A stretch of DNA of 37,515 bases, taken from the NCBI GenBank assembly GCA_022361455.1, contig JAKSAW010000784.1:1-37515 (forward strand), in the 5' to 3' direction. The translations under genes and the position numbers were made by a program. Below the pieces are notes generated by a model. The model ran no database searches, was not told the DNA's origin, and saw only the letters and a program-made list of their open reading frames with translations. Every line of letters begins with the position of its first letter. The first letter of the stretch is position 1. This stretch comes from Pseudomonadales bacterium. GTDB taxonomy: Bacteria; Pseudomonadota; Gammaproteobacteria; Pseudomonadales; Ketobacteraceae. Positions 14,635 through 21,467 of this stretch are shown here, piece after piece.

Positions 14635-16769
14635 TTGAACCAATCTTTAATTGACCCTTCAAATAGACTTTGACGTTCCTTTTTGGGCTTGATTTTTTTA
14701 GATGTGGCTTCCTCAGAAGCATCGGTGTCAGAGTCACTTTCTTGCATAATGTCTCCAGCATCCAGAGTGGCGTCAAGGTCGCTCTCTCCAGGCTCACCCA
14801 GCATTTTTATAGATGCTTCTCTATGTTGGCTAAATGCCATGTCTTGAAGGCGTGCAATGGCATAGAGAGCGTTTGCTTGAAGCTGCTGCACATGGGCTTG
14901 GCGGCGGTCTAGCTGTTGTAACGCTAATCCCTTTAAATAAACCCGGTGGCGAAGTAATTCGTATTGAGATTGTTTGTACAGGTCTTGTAAGCGACCCTGT
15001 AATTCTTCGATACGGTCTTTGAAGCCAGAAAAGCGCTCTAACCGCCCAGATCTAACTGCTTCGACTCGGGCAATATTCTGTTCTAAATCTGCTAATTGGT
15101 TTTCGATGAAAACCCTATCTTTGATTCGCTCCCAGCGGCGTTCGATGGCGGTAGAATTCAAGTCCCACATAAGGAGACCTTTAATCATACGGAAGCGATC
15201 TTTTTCTGCCTGATATTCAATGCTGTCGGGGAGCGCATTGACTTTTTCTTCCAACGTTGTGATGCGGTCAAGTAGTTCTAGTTGCTTGGTGTCAGCGGTG
15301 ACCGTAGTATCATCGTTCTTAAAGGCATCACTTAACTTTTTATTGATAATCTCTAACTTTTCCGAGACTTCTTTATAAATCTTTTGGCCTTCTGCGACTT
15401 TTTCTTCAGCGGCTGGAGCAAGGCGATCCATTCGCTCAACATGGGCCGCGATCATTTCATGAAAGATGGGCACTTGTTGATGCCAGTGATTTAATACTTG
15501 CATTAATCGTTGGAGCTCGCGGTAATTGCGATAACTCTCATTAAAATCGTGAGTCGCAAATAGCTTGTACAGATAAAGCGATGACTTTTCCTGTGGTGGG
15601 GAAAAGGGTGGTATCTTATCTAATGGGTCAAACGAGAAGTCGATGGCAGGCGTTAATTGATCTACCCAGTCTTGGGTTTGAATTTGTTCTTTGATGTCGG
15701 CTAATCGTTGCTGCTCTACCTGATAGAAATCACTGGCTTCCTGGTAGCCTTGCAGCGCTTGTTGCATGGCACCCAAATTCTCATACACGTAAGGGATGTT
15801 GATATAAGCTTCTTGAACAGCCCGATCTGTATGAGAACGCTTAGTTAATTCCAGCCAGGGTGTAAGGGCTGATTTTGGATCTTCTGATTTGAAATGAGCC
15901 CATCCTAAACCTAATAAGCCGGTGTTTGCAGAAGCACCGTTTAAGCGGATGTTTTTGAAGGCTTGCTGGGCACTTTCGTATTTCTCTATTTCTAGATAAT
16001 GCTTACCCAAGGCGAGGGCGGCTCTATCTTTAATGCCTTTTATAAGATCAGTGGTGCCTTTTCTACGTAATAGTTTCGCAAAGTACTTCTCCGCTTTCTC
16101 TGGCTGTTCTAAAAGCGAATATACGGAACCCAAATTTAAGTAAGCATAGGTGCTGAGATTTTCAGTATTGCGAATCTCGCGAAGATGTTCCAGAGCTAGC
16201 TCTAGATTGCCCTTAGAAATATAGTTTAACGCATATAACAGAGAAACTTTGGTTTGAACGTTATCACTTGGAATTTCAAAATGCGTCTTAAGCAGTTCTA
16301 TTGATTTATCGGCGCTACCACGCTTGTAATACAGCTCCGCCAGATTAAACCAAATTTGTTCTTGAGTCTTAGGCTCGGTGGTATGCTCAAGTAGATCGTT
16401 AAAGATACGCTCAGCTTCATCGAGTAAGCCATAGCCGACAAAAAGTGAGCCAACTAATACTTGGATTTGCTCATCGTGATGGTCAAACTGATTTCTATAA
16501 TCCGCGATTAACGCCTTGGTAATCGCGGAAAAGTATTTCTCTTGGAAATAATCGTAAAGAAACTCACCATAGGCCAAGTCCATGACTTCATGGGGTAAAT
16601 CTAAGCGCAGCTCCTTTTTGGTGTCGACCTCGATAGGTCCGCCACTAAAAAAAGAAGATTGTGTATAGGCGTGGCTTGAAGACACAAAAGGTTGGGCTAG
16701 TGTTAAACCAGCACAACTAAGCGTTACTAGGCTGAGTTTACGCCATCTTGATGATTGCAACCGAGGCAT
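14625..16769 (-). CDS. Exported TPR and coiled-coil protein of the motor cluster
   Basis: A 714-aa protein and the last gene of the ten-gene cluster. Signal peptide: RWRKLSLVTLSCAGLTLAQP, with cleavage probably after SSHA (about residue 34). The C19 context (TLSC) is not a good lipobox. Residues about 60-360 hold successive TPR-like helix pairs (EQIWFNLAELYYKRGSADKS, AYLNLGSVYSLLEQPEKAEK, GLLGLGWAHFKSEDPKSA). Residues about 430-650 are long helices with heptad character (VAEGQKIYKEVSEKLEIINK, DRIEELQGRLQDLYKQSQYE). The tail is acidic then Lys-rich. This is the architecture of a periplasmic scaffold. It is 6 bp from the preceding gene, so it is co-transcribed. It resembles the TPR proteins of the Myxococcus Glt system in general design only. 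The mature part has no cysteine. Confidence 0.82.
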   Translation of the reverse strand: MPRLQSSRWRKLSLVTLSCAGLTLAQPFVSSSHAYTQSSFFSGGPIEVDTKKELRLDLPHEVMDLAYGEFLYDYFQEKYFSAITKALIADYRNQFDHHDEQIQVLVGSLFVGYGLLDEAERIFNDLLEHTTEPKTQEQIWFNLAELYYKRGSADKSIELLKTHFEIPSDNVQTKVSLLYALNYISKGNLELALEHLREIRNTENLSTYAYLNLGSVYSLLEQPEKAEKYFAKLLRRKGTTDLIKGIKDRAALALGKHYLEIEKYESAQQAFKNIRLNGASANTGLLGLGWAHFKSEDPKSALTPWLELTKRSHTDRAVQEAYINIPYVYENLGAMQQALQGYQEASDFYQVEQQRLADIKEQIQTQDWVDQLTPAIDFSFDPLDKIPPFSPPQEKSSLYLYKLFATHDFNESYRNYRELQRLMQVLNHWHQQVPIFHEMIAAHVERMDRLAPAAEEKVAEGQKIYKEVSEKLEIINKKLSDAFKNDDTTVTADTKQLELLDRITTLEEKVNALPDSIEYQAEKDRFRMIKGLLMWDLNSTAIERRWERIKDRVFIENQLADLEQNIARVEAVRSGRLERFSGFKDRIEELQGRLQDLYKQSQYELLRHRVYLKGLALQQLDRRQAHVQQLQANALYAIARLQDMAFSQHREASIKMLGEPGESDLDATLDAGDIMQESDSDTDASEEATSKKIKPKKERQSLFEGSIKDWFNYW

Positions 16770-16775
16770 ACTCGT

Positions 16776-17768
16776 TTAATCCCACTCCTTCAATTGGAAG
16801 ATGGGTTGTTTGCGCAGATCATCACCTATGATTTTGAGCTCGATATATTTGGTGCCGCTAGACTTTTCGAAGTCTAAACTAATGGCGCGACGATAATCTC
16901 TACCTTCTGGTCCAACACCGGTCACTACCGCCACCAATTCATGGTCGCCTGTGGTTAAGTTGCCGGTAAATAAACGTTGTACTGCACCACGTTCTAAGGC
17001 TTTAACTTCGCGTTTGGTATAAAGATGATTGCTAATGGGGCGGTCATCCACTTTTAAAGTCACGCCATCTAGTGCAAAGTATTCCTTTGCATCAAAAGAA
17101 ACGAAGACATTGATTTGCGTGCTGCTGGGGAAGAGTAGGTCCTCTTCTAGCACAAATAGGTCACGGTTGATTTCTAGCACTTTTTCTTTCAGTGCTTGCA
17201 TTTCGAGCTCGAGGCTCTGGCGAGAAGGTTGTTCAATCCCTTCTTCTTGGGCTTTGATTTCTTGAATTTTTTCTTCGTCGGTTGTGCCGTATAAGATTTC
17301 GTTGAGGTTAACAAACTCTTCCTCTTCTGGTGGAGTGGTTTGTTGCTCTTCTTCAGTATCGATGGCATCCACATCTTCGTTAAGAATTTCTTCTACGGAT
17401 AAAAAATCACTGGGTTCACCGTCGTCGAGGTCTAACTCGATAACGGCTTCTTCTTCACCGATAGGTTCTAGGTCAGCTTCTAGGCTAGGGTCCAGATCTG
17501 CACTGAGATCAGTGTCATCTGAAACAAGATCTGCATCACTTACTTCCTCAATACTGAGTTCAGAAGCTGTTTCTTCTGCCAAAACGATAGGTTGAGCTTC
17601 TGTAGCTGCAAACGGGGTGGCTTGAGATTCGTTTGCTGACTGCTCTGCAAAATATCTTTGTGTTTCGATGGCCGCCCAAAGCGAACCGCCGATTACAAAT
17701 GGCAGCACCCACAGCGCTCGACTGGATGTTTTTGCAAAACCTTTTTTCGTGCTCTTGGCAGCCTTCAT
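16776..17768 (-). CDS. Single-pass membrane protein with acidic linker, motor cluster, unknown family
   Basis: A 330-aa protein. A basic N-terminus (MKAAKSTKKGFAKTSSR) precedes one membrane segment (ALWVLPFVIGGSLWAAI, about residues 19-35), so the rest should be periplasmic. Residues about 60-170 are extremely acidic and low-complexity. After a short coiled coil (LELEMQALKEKVLEINRDL) comes a beta-rich domain (about 210-330: TQINVFVSFDAKEYFALDGV, TTGDHELVAVVTGVGPEG), ending FQLKEWD. That end part looks like an immunoglobulin-like or carbohydrate-binding-like sandwich, but I do not recognise it. The single anchor plus a long charged linker resembles the TonB/TolA layout. Gaps are 15 bp to the thioredoxin gene and 6 bp to the TPR gene. 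No cysteine. Confidence 0.78.
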   Translation of the reverse strand: MKAAKSTKKGFAKTSSRALWVLPFVIGGSLWAAIETQRYFAEQSANESQATPFAATEAQPIVLAEETASELSIEEVSDADLVSDDTDLSADLDPSLEADLEPIGEEEAVIELDLDDGEPSDFLSVEEILNEDVDAIDTEEEQQTTPPEEEEFVNLNEILYGTTDEEKIQEIKAQEEGIEQPSRQSLELEMQALKEKVLEINRDLFVLEEDLLFPSSTQINVFVSFDAKEYFALDGVTLKVDDRPISNHLYTKREVKALERGAVQRLFTGNLTTGDHELVAVVTGVGPEGRDYRRAISLDFEKSSGTKYIELKIIGDDLRKQPIFQLKEWD

Positions 17769-17783
17769 AGGATTTCGTACCGA

Positions 17784-18293
17784 TTATTCGTTAACTATTT
17801 TATTCAGTTTTTTCTTGTAGGTGTCGAGATGCTTGTTTCTATAGTCTTCTTGAATGAAGCGAATCTCACCGTCTCTATCCACGATAACTGTCGTGGGCAA
17901 GTCGTCCACCATATAGGCCTTTGCTACTTCGTGTTTTCCATCAAAAAGAATAGGAAAACTGAGCCCTAATTTTTGTCCGTGAAATGCCGATTCCTTTGGG
18001 TCCTCATCCATCCCAACTGCCCAAACTTGAAAACCTTTCTCTTTATGAGTTTGGTAAAGAGTTTCAAAGTCCTTCAGTTGTTGTGTGCAGGGCCCACACC
18101 AGGTGGCCCAAAAAGTCATCAGTATTACTTGGCCACGTTGCTCTGACAGCCGTAGATTTTCACCCAGGTTACTTTTTAAGGTGAAATTCTTGGCTTTGTC
18201 ACCAATAAATAAATCTGCTCCCCAGGCTAAGCTGGGGAGAGTCAATAAGGTGATAAGCAATAGCTTTCTAATTGTCGTGGTCATCTGGGTCAT
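17784..18293 (-). CDS. TlpA/ResA-like periplasmic thioredoxin
   Basis: A 169-aa protein with start chosen at the ATG 11 nt downstream of the preceding stop (18293); a second ATG is at 18284. The signal peptide (IRKLLLITLLTLPSLAWGA) exports it. The redox centre is FWATWCGPCTQQ, Cys66 and Cys69, and the family cis-Pro is in DDLPTTVIVDRDG. TlpA/ResA proteins reduce disulfides in the periplasm, usually fed by a DsbD/CcdA-type membrane reductase, which is not in this window. Its position between the AgmX/TonB-like gene and the acidic membrane protein gene, with short gaps, puts it in the motor operon. Possible partners are the lone periplasmic cysteines of the ExbD-like and TonB-like proteins (inference). 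Confidence 0.9.
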   Translation of the reverse strand: MTQMTTTIRKLLLITLLTLPSLAWGADLFIGDKAKNFTLKSNLGENLRLSEQRGQVILMTFWATWCGPCTQQLKDFETLYQTHKEKGFQVWAVGMDEDPKESAFHGQKLGLSFPILFDGKHEVAKAYMVDDLPTTVIVDRDGEIRFIQEDYRNKHLDTYKKKLNKIVNE

Positions 18294-18303
18294 GGTTATC
18301 CCG

Positions 18304-19227
18304 TCAAGAGGGTATAAAGTCGATGGGATAAGTGTCGTCCCAAACGTCCACATCCATTGCGCCAAAGTTAATGCGCTTAATCTTAAGCACAATCTTTCTC
18401 TCTAGTGCGGAATCCTCTAGCTCACTAGAAACCACCTCACATTTAGTTACTTCACCTGATGGTTGGATCACTAAACGCAAAACTAAAGTGCCTTCAAGCG
18501 CAGGGTTCTTGCGCAATGCGCGACGGTAGAGCGAGTAAATGCTGCCCTTATGGCGATCGAATACCAGCTGGATATCTTCAGTGGTTCGTCTCGCTTTGCC
18601 GTCCTTACCGCGGCGACGGGATTGCTCAGCCGCTGGATCCTCGATGCTACTTTCTACCTGAGTGGTGACCGCACCTGCGAGTGTTCCAGTGCCACCGCCG
18701 CCACTACTGGCTTTGGAAACCGCTACACCGCCACTGCCGCCGGCCGCCATACTGGTCAGTAAGGAGCGTTTGGTAGGATCCGGAGAATTACCCAACTGAG
18801 CGGTTTTTTGCTCTTGTTTCAACTTGGACAGATCTTCTTGATCTCTTAGATCTGCCAAATCATCAAAGACCGCAATAGCCGCTTTAGCTTTTTCCTTAGC
18901 GGTTTTCTTTTTGTCAGGCTTCTTCTCTTCTTTTTTCTTTTCTTCTTTCTTTTTCTCTTCCTTAGGCTTTTCCTCTTCCTTCTTCTCTTCTTTCTTAGGT
19001 GGAGGAGGGGGTGGCTTTTTCTTTTCCATGACCAGCTTAGCTAGTCGAGGTGGAATGGTTTCCACTTGGTCACGCTTTTTTTCAGGTACCGGAATATTGG
19101 GTACGATCATGACAAACGCCACGAAGAAAATTAAAAAGCATGCGACAACCTTACGAAAACGGGTTTCGTCTTCGGCGGTGCGGTCCCATGGTAAGCCAAC
19201 GGTTGAGTAATAAAGCGTTTGGCTCAT
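18304..19227 (-). CDS. AgmX/PglI C-terminal domain, TonB-like energy transducer
   Basis: A 307-aa protein. The short cytoplasmic N-terminus (about 1-25) is followed by one membrane segment (VVACFLIFFVAFVMIVPNIPV, about 27-47), a Pro/Lys/Glu-rich spacer (six consecutive Pro then KKE repeats, about 68-115), a Gly-rich stretch (GGSGGVAVSKASSGGGGTG) and a C-terminal TonB/AgmX-type domain (about 215-305: VFDRHKGSIYSLYRRALRKN then GTLVLRLVIQPSGEVTKCEVV). AgmX-type proteins (GltG/GltJ in Myxococcus) pass proton-motive-force energy from TolQR-like motors to envelope partners. Cys263 is its only cysteine outside the membrane segment. The start overlaps the ExbD-like stop (ATGA), so the two are translationally coupled. 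Confidence 0.87.
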   Translation of the reverse strand: MSQTLYYSTVGLPWDRTAEDETRFRKVVACFLIFFVAFVMIVPNIPVPEKKRDQVETIPPRLAKLVMEKKKPPPPPPKKEEKKEEEKPKEEKKKEEKKKEEKKPDKKKTAKEKAKAAIAVFDDLADLRDQEDLSKLKQEQKTAQLGNSPDPTKRSLLTSMAAGGSGGVAVSKASSGGGGTGTLAGAVTTQVESSIEDPAAEQSRRRGKDGKARRTTEDIQLVFDRHKGSIYSLYRRALRKNPALEGTLVLRLVIQPSGEVTKCEVVSSELEDSALERKIVLKIKRINFGAMDVDVWDDTYPIDFIPS

Positions 19228-19733
19228 GATGATTGGTCCTCCGTTTTTCGCATAACCGCTAGCGAAATGCGGGAGTACTCGCTCTTACTACAAGTCATCA
19301 TGATGCGACGCAGCAACTTATAGGGAATTTCTTTGTCCCCCATAATGGTTACTTCGCGTTCGGCGATACCAAATTCATTCACAGGTGCTGCACTTTTCCT
19401 TGCTTGGAAAAGCAACTCCGCTTGCAGATTTGGAATCGTATCGTTAGCAGAACTCAATACGCGGTCCACTTTCTCAACGGGGCGACCATTCACGATAATG
19501 TCGAATTCAGTCACCATCACCACCAAGGTTTCTTTTGGTAATTGTTCTGCCACGGATTTTGGCAGCTCAATACTTTTGTTGCTGGGCGGTTGCTGTGTAT
19601 TGGATGAGTTCACCAATAGGAAGAAAACCAGAATGGTGAAAATATCCATCAATGACACTAGGTTGATACCAGCGGTCGCTTGATTTCGTTTATGGCGTCG
19701 ATCCATACGTATTGCGCGGGTGGATTTCTTCAT
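19224..19733 (-). CDS. ExbD/TolR-family motor subunit, Asp-containing
   Basis: A 169-aa protein with a basic N-terminus (RMDRRHKRNQ), one membrane helix (INLVSLMDIFTILVFFLLVN, about 23-42) and a periplasmic ExbD domain with KSIELPKSVAEQLPKE (about 53-68), VTEFDIIVNGRPVEKVD and the C-terminal RRIMMTCSKSEYSRISLAVMR. Asp30 in SLMDIF aligns with the essential proton-carrying Asp25 of E. coli ExbD (TPFIDVM), so this subunit should be proton-competent. Cys148 is the only cysteine. It overlaps the neighbouring ExbD-like gene and the AgmX-like gene by 4 bp each (ATGA), which points to fixed stoichiometry by coupled translation. Confidence 0.93.
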   Translation of the reverse strand: MKKSTRAIRMDRRHKRNQATAGINLVSLMDIFTILVFFLLVNSSNTQQPPSNKSIELPKSVAEQLPKETLVVMVTEFDIIVNGRPVEKVDRVLSSANDTIPNLQAELLFQARKSAAPVNEFGIAEREVTIMGDKEIPYKLLRRIMMTCSKSEYSRISLAVMRKTEDQSS

Positions 19734-20272
19734 GCTGAAGCCTCCTGCGCAGTCGTGGATTGTGACGTTTTATTACTCGTATCCGGTGGTGCGTCACCAA
19801 TGGAGATATCTGGGAAAAGCTCTGCTTGAACTTCTTCGCCATCTTGCTCTTGGGTGGTAACTCTCACTGAGTCCATTGTCTGCACTAACACGTCGTAGGG
19901 TGTGGTGCTTTCCAGTAACAGAGTAATTGCAGTGATATCAGGAAAACGATTCTTCACCGCCTTCAAGGTTTTCACCAAAGTCTCGTAGTCATACCCCTCT
20001 GCTGTATTCGGTACGATTTTTAATGGTCCTGTTTGGCGATCAACGATTTCCAAACGGTTTCCATAAATCAGTACTTCCAGCACGATGGGCGGTTTATTTT
20101 CTTCTTCCTGTTCTACCGTTTGGCCGGCAGGCAGGTTGAGTTGCAGTATCGACATTTGCGAGAACACAGCCATTATTAATAGAAACGGCACCAGAACCAC
20201 CATCAGGTTCATAAAGGCCGTTATATTAATCTCGGCGTTAACTTCTCGGTTGCGTCGGGCGCGTCCTCTCAT
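19730..20272 (-). CDS. ExbD/TolR-family motor subunit lacking the membrane Asp
   Basis: A 180-aa protein of the same family as its neighbour: basic N-terminus (MRGRARRNREVNAE), one membrane helix (INITAFMNLMVVLVPFLLIM, about 15-36), then LQLNLPAGQTVEQE (equivalent to the VNLPAS segment of ExbD) and a periplasmic domain. At the position of the essential Asp (INVTPFIDVM in E. coli ExbD) it has INITAFMNLM, so Asn22 replaces Asp; the codon is AAC. The preceding Pro is also changed to Ala. It is therefore unlikely to carry protons itself and probably pairs with the Asp-containing paralogue. The C-terminal tail is Ser/Thr/Ala-rich. It starts 27 bp after the ExbB-like gene. Confidence 0.92.
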   Translation of the reverse strand: MRGRARRNREVNAEINITAFMNLMVVLVPFLLIMAVFSQMSILQLNLPAGQTVEQEEENKPPIVLEVLIYGNRLEIVDRQTGPLKIVPNTAEGYDYETLVKTLKAVKNRFPDITAITLLLESTTPYDVLVQTMDSVRVTTQEQDGEEVQAELFPDISIGDAPPDTSNKTSQSTTAQEASA

Positions 20273-20299
20273 GACAGCTCCTGAACCATTCAGCCAGCG

Positions 20300-21016
20300 T
20301 TAGGCGTTTTCACTTTGTTGTTTTGCTTTTGCTTGCGCTTGGTTTTGTGCTTGACGGAACACGTTTAAGAACTTCACAGAAGCCATTTCCATGCTGTCAA
20401 TAAGCTGATTGGTTTTGGATTGTAAGTAGGTAAAACACAGTAGTAATGGAATCGCAGCCATTAGACCAAATGCGGTTGTGTTCATCGCTACCGAAATACT
20501 GGCAGAAAGTAAGTCAGCTTTTTGTGCTGGATCGGCATTCGCTACCGCAGTAAATGCATTGATCAGACCCATGATGGTACCGAGTAGACCAAGTAGGGTG
20601 GCAATGTTTGCAAAGGTCGCGATGTAGTGAGTGCGTCTTTCCAAACTTGGAATGGCCTCCATTAAGCCTTCTTCCATGGCCATTTCAATTTCATCATGAC
20701 GAGTGGCATATGAACTACGAGACAAACCGTAAACAAGAATTTTTGAAACCGCAGCAGTGGACTTTTTTGCTTCTTCCATAGCAGCTTTGAACTTGCCCTG
20801 CGTTAGCAATGGGAAAAGCTTTTTCCAAACCATTTGATTACGGGTTTGGGTTAAGTTGAGGTAGATAAACCTTTCGAGAACGATCGCAATCCCGATTAAG
20901 AATACCAACAAAATAATGTACATGAAGGGGCCACCGTCGTGGAAAAAGCTGACCACTGTATTAAAAAAACCGGCGCTTTCGGCTGTGGCTTCAGTGTTAA
21001 CAGTCGGTGTTGGCAT
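20300..21016 (-). CDS. MotA/TolQ/ExbB-family proton channel subunit
   Basis: A 238-aa protein with three membrane helices: about 31-48 (FMYIILLVFLIGIAIVLERF), 132-156 (IATLLGLLGTIMGLINAF) and 172-196 (SISVAMNTTAFGLMAAIPLL). The Thr in LLGT (147) and the Thr pair in NTTAFG (180/181) correspond to the conserved polar residues lining the TolQ/ExbB channel. The large cytoplasmic loop (about 50-130) is typical. With the two ExbD-like proteins it should form the stator-like motor in the inner membrane (5:2 in the ExbB-ExbD family). An AGGAG ribosome site lies before the ATG. A 103-bp gap upstream, larger than others in the cluster, may hold an internal promoter. Confidence 0.94.
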   Translation of the reverse strand: MPTPTVNTEATAESAGFFNTVVSFFHDGGPFMYIILLVFLIGIAIVLERFIYLNLTQTRNQMVWKKLFPLLTQGKFKAAMEEAKKSTAAVSKILVYGLSRSSYATRHDEIEMAMEEGLMEAIPSLERRTHYIATFANIATLLGLLGTIMGLINAFTAVANADPAQKADLLSASISVAMNTTAFGLMAAIPLLLCFTYLQSKTNQLIDSMEMASVKFLNVFRQAQNQAQAKAKQQSENA

Positions 21017-21051
21017 TACAATCTCCTGAATTTGCCTCGTGGTGCATTTAT

Positions 21052-21067
21052 TAGTTTTATAAAACTA
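21052..21067. promoter_or_regulatory. 16-nt perfect palindrome upstream of the ExbB-like gene
   Basis: TAGTTTTATAAAACTA is a perfect inverted repeat centred 44 bp upstream of the ExbB-like start, inside the only large gap of the cluster. On the minus strand TTTATA within it could serve as a -10, with TTCACG 17 bp upstream as a weak -35. It may be an operator or an internal promoter that sets motor levels apart from the TPR genes. An AT-rich palindrome can also occur by chance. Confidence 0.3.
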
Positions 21068-21119
21068 GTTCATAATGTCGCGTGAATCGAATACTTCTAA
21101 AAAATGAGCAACTTACGAG

Positions 21120-21458
21120 CTATTCCGACCCCTGAATGAGGTTAAAGTATTCAATCTCTCTGCGCAATACATCGCGATCTATGGGTTGTAGGCTTTCCTC
21201 TAACACGGATTGTGCAGGGGAAGGGCGTATATCCCAAGGATCGGCGTTGAGTTCTCGTCCTTGCCAAGGCACAACGTTTAACACGTTGGGTGCCTCTTTG
21301 GTTCCAATAATCGTGGTGCCTGTGGTTTCTTCAAATGCCGGCTTTTTTTGATCCTGCGTTTCTTCAGCATTTGCAATACCACTAAAAGCTAATAAACCAA
21401 TCAGGAGGCCGGTGGCAAGCTGCGGATTCTGTTTTTGTGCTGCGGTTAAGGTTTTCAT
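21120..21458 (-). CDS. Small exported protein of the motor cluster, unknown
   Basis: A 112-aa protein with signal peptide (QLATGLLIGLLAFSGIANA, cleavage before EET at about residue 31). The mature part of about 80 residues is acidic and mostly unstructured-looking, with Pro/Trp-containing segments (NVLNVVPWQGRELNADPWDI) and a C-terminal helix (RDVLRREIEYFNLIQ). No cysteine, no membrane anchor, no domain I recognise. It starts 9 bp after the TPR lipoprotein gene and ends 103 bp before the ExbB-like gene, so it is the third product of the cluster. The conserved-looking tryptophans suggest a binding peptide for a partner of the envelope complex (inference). Confidence 0.72.
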   Translation of the reverse strand: MKTLTAAQKQNPQLATGLLIGLLAFSGIANAEETQDQKKPAFEETTGTTIIGTKEAPNVLNVVPWQGRELNADPWDIRPSPAQSVLEESLQPIDRDVLRREIEYFNLIQGSE

Positions 21459-21467
21459 AGGAAAAGC

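Noticed and set aside
18911..19210. Ser/Phe-rich frame opposite the AgmX-like gene
   Set aside because: It is the antisense reading of the Lys/Glu/Pro spacer, which gives artificial FFSS repeats.
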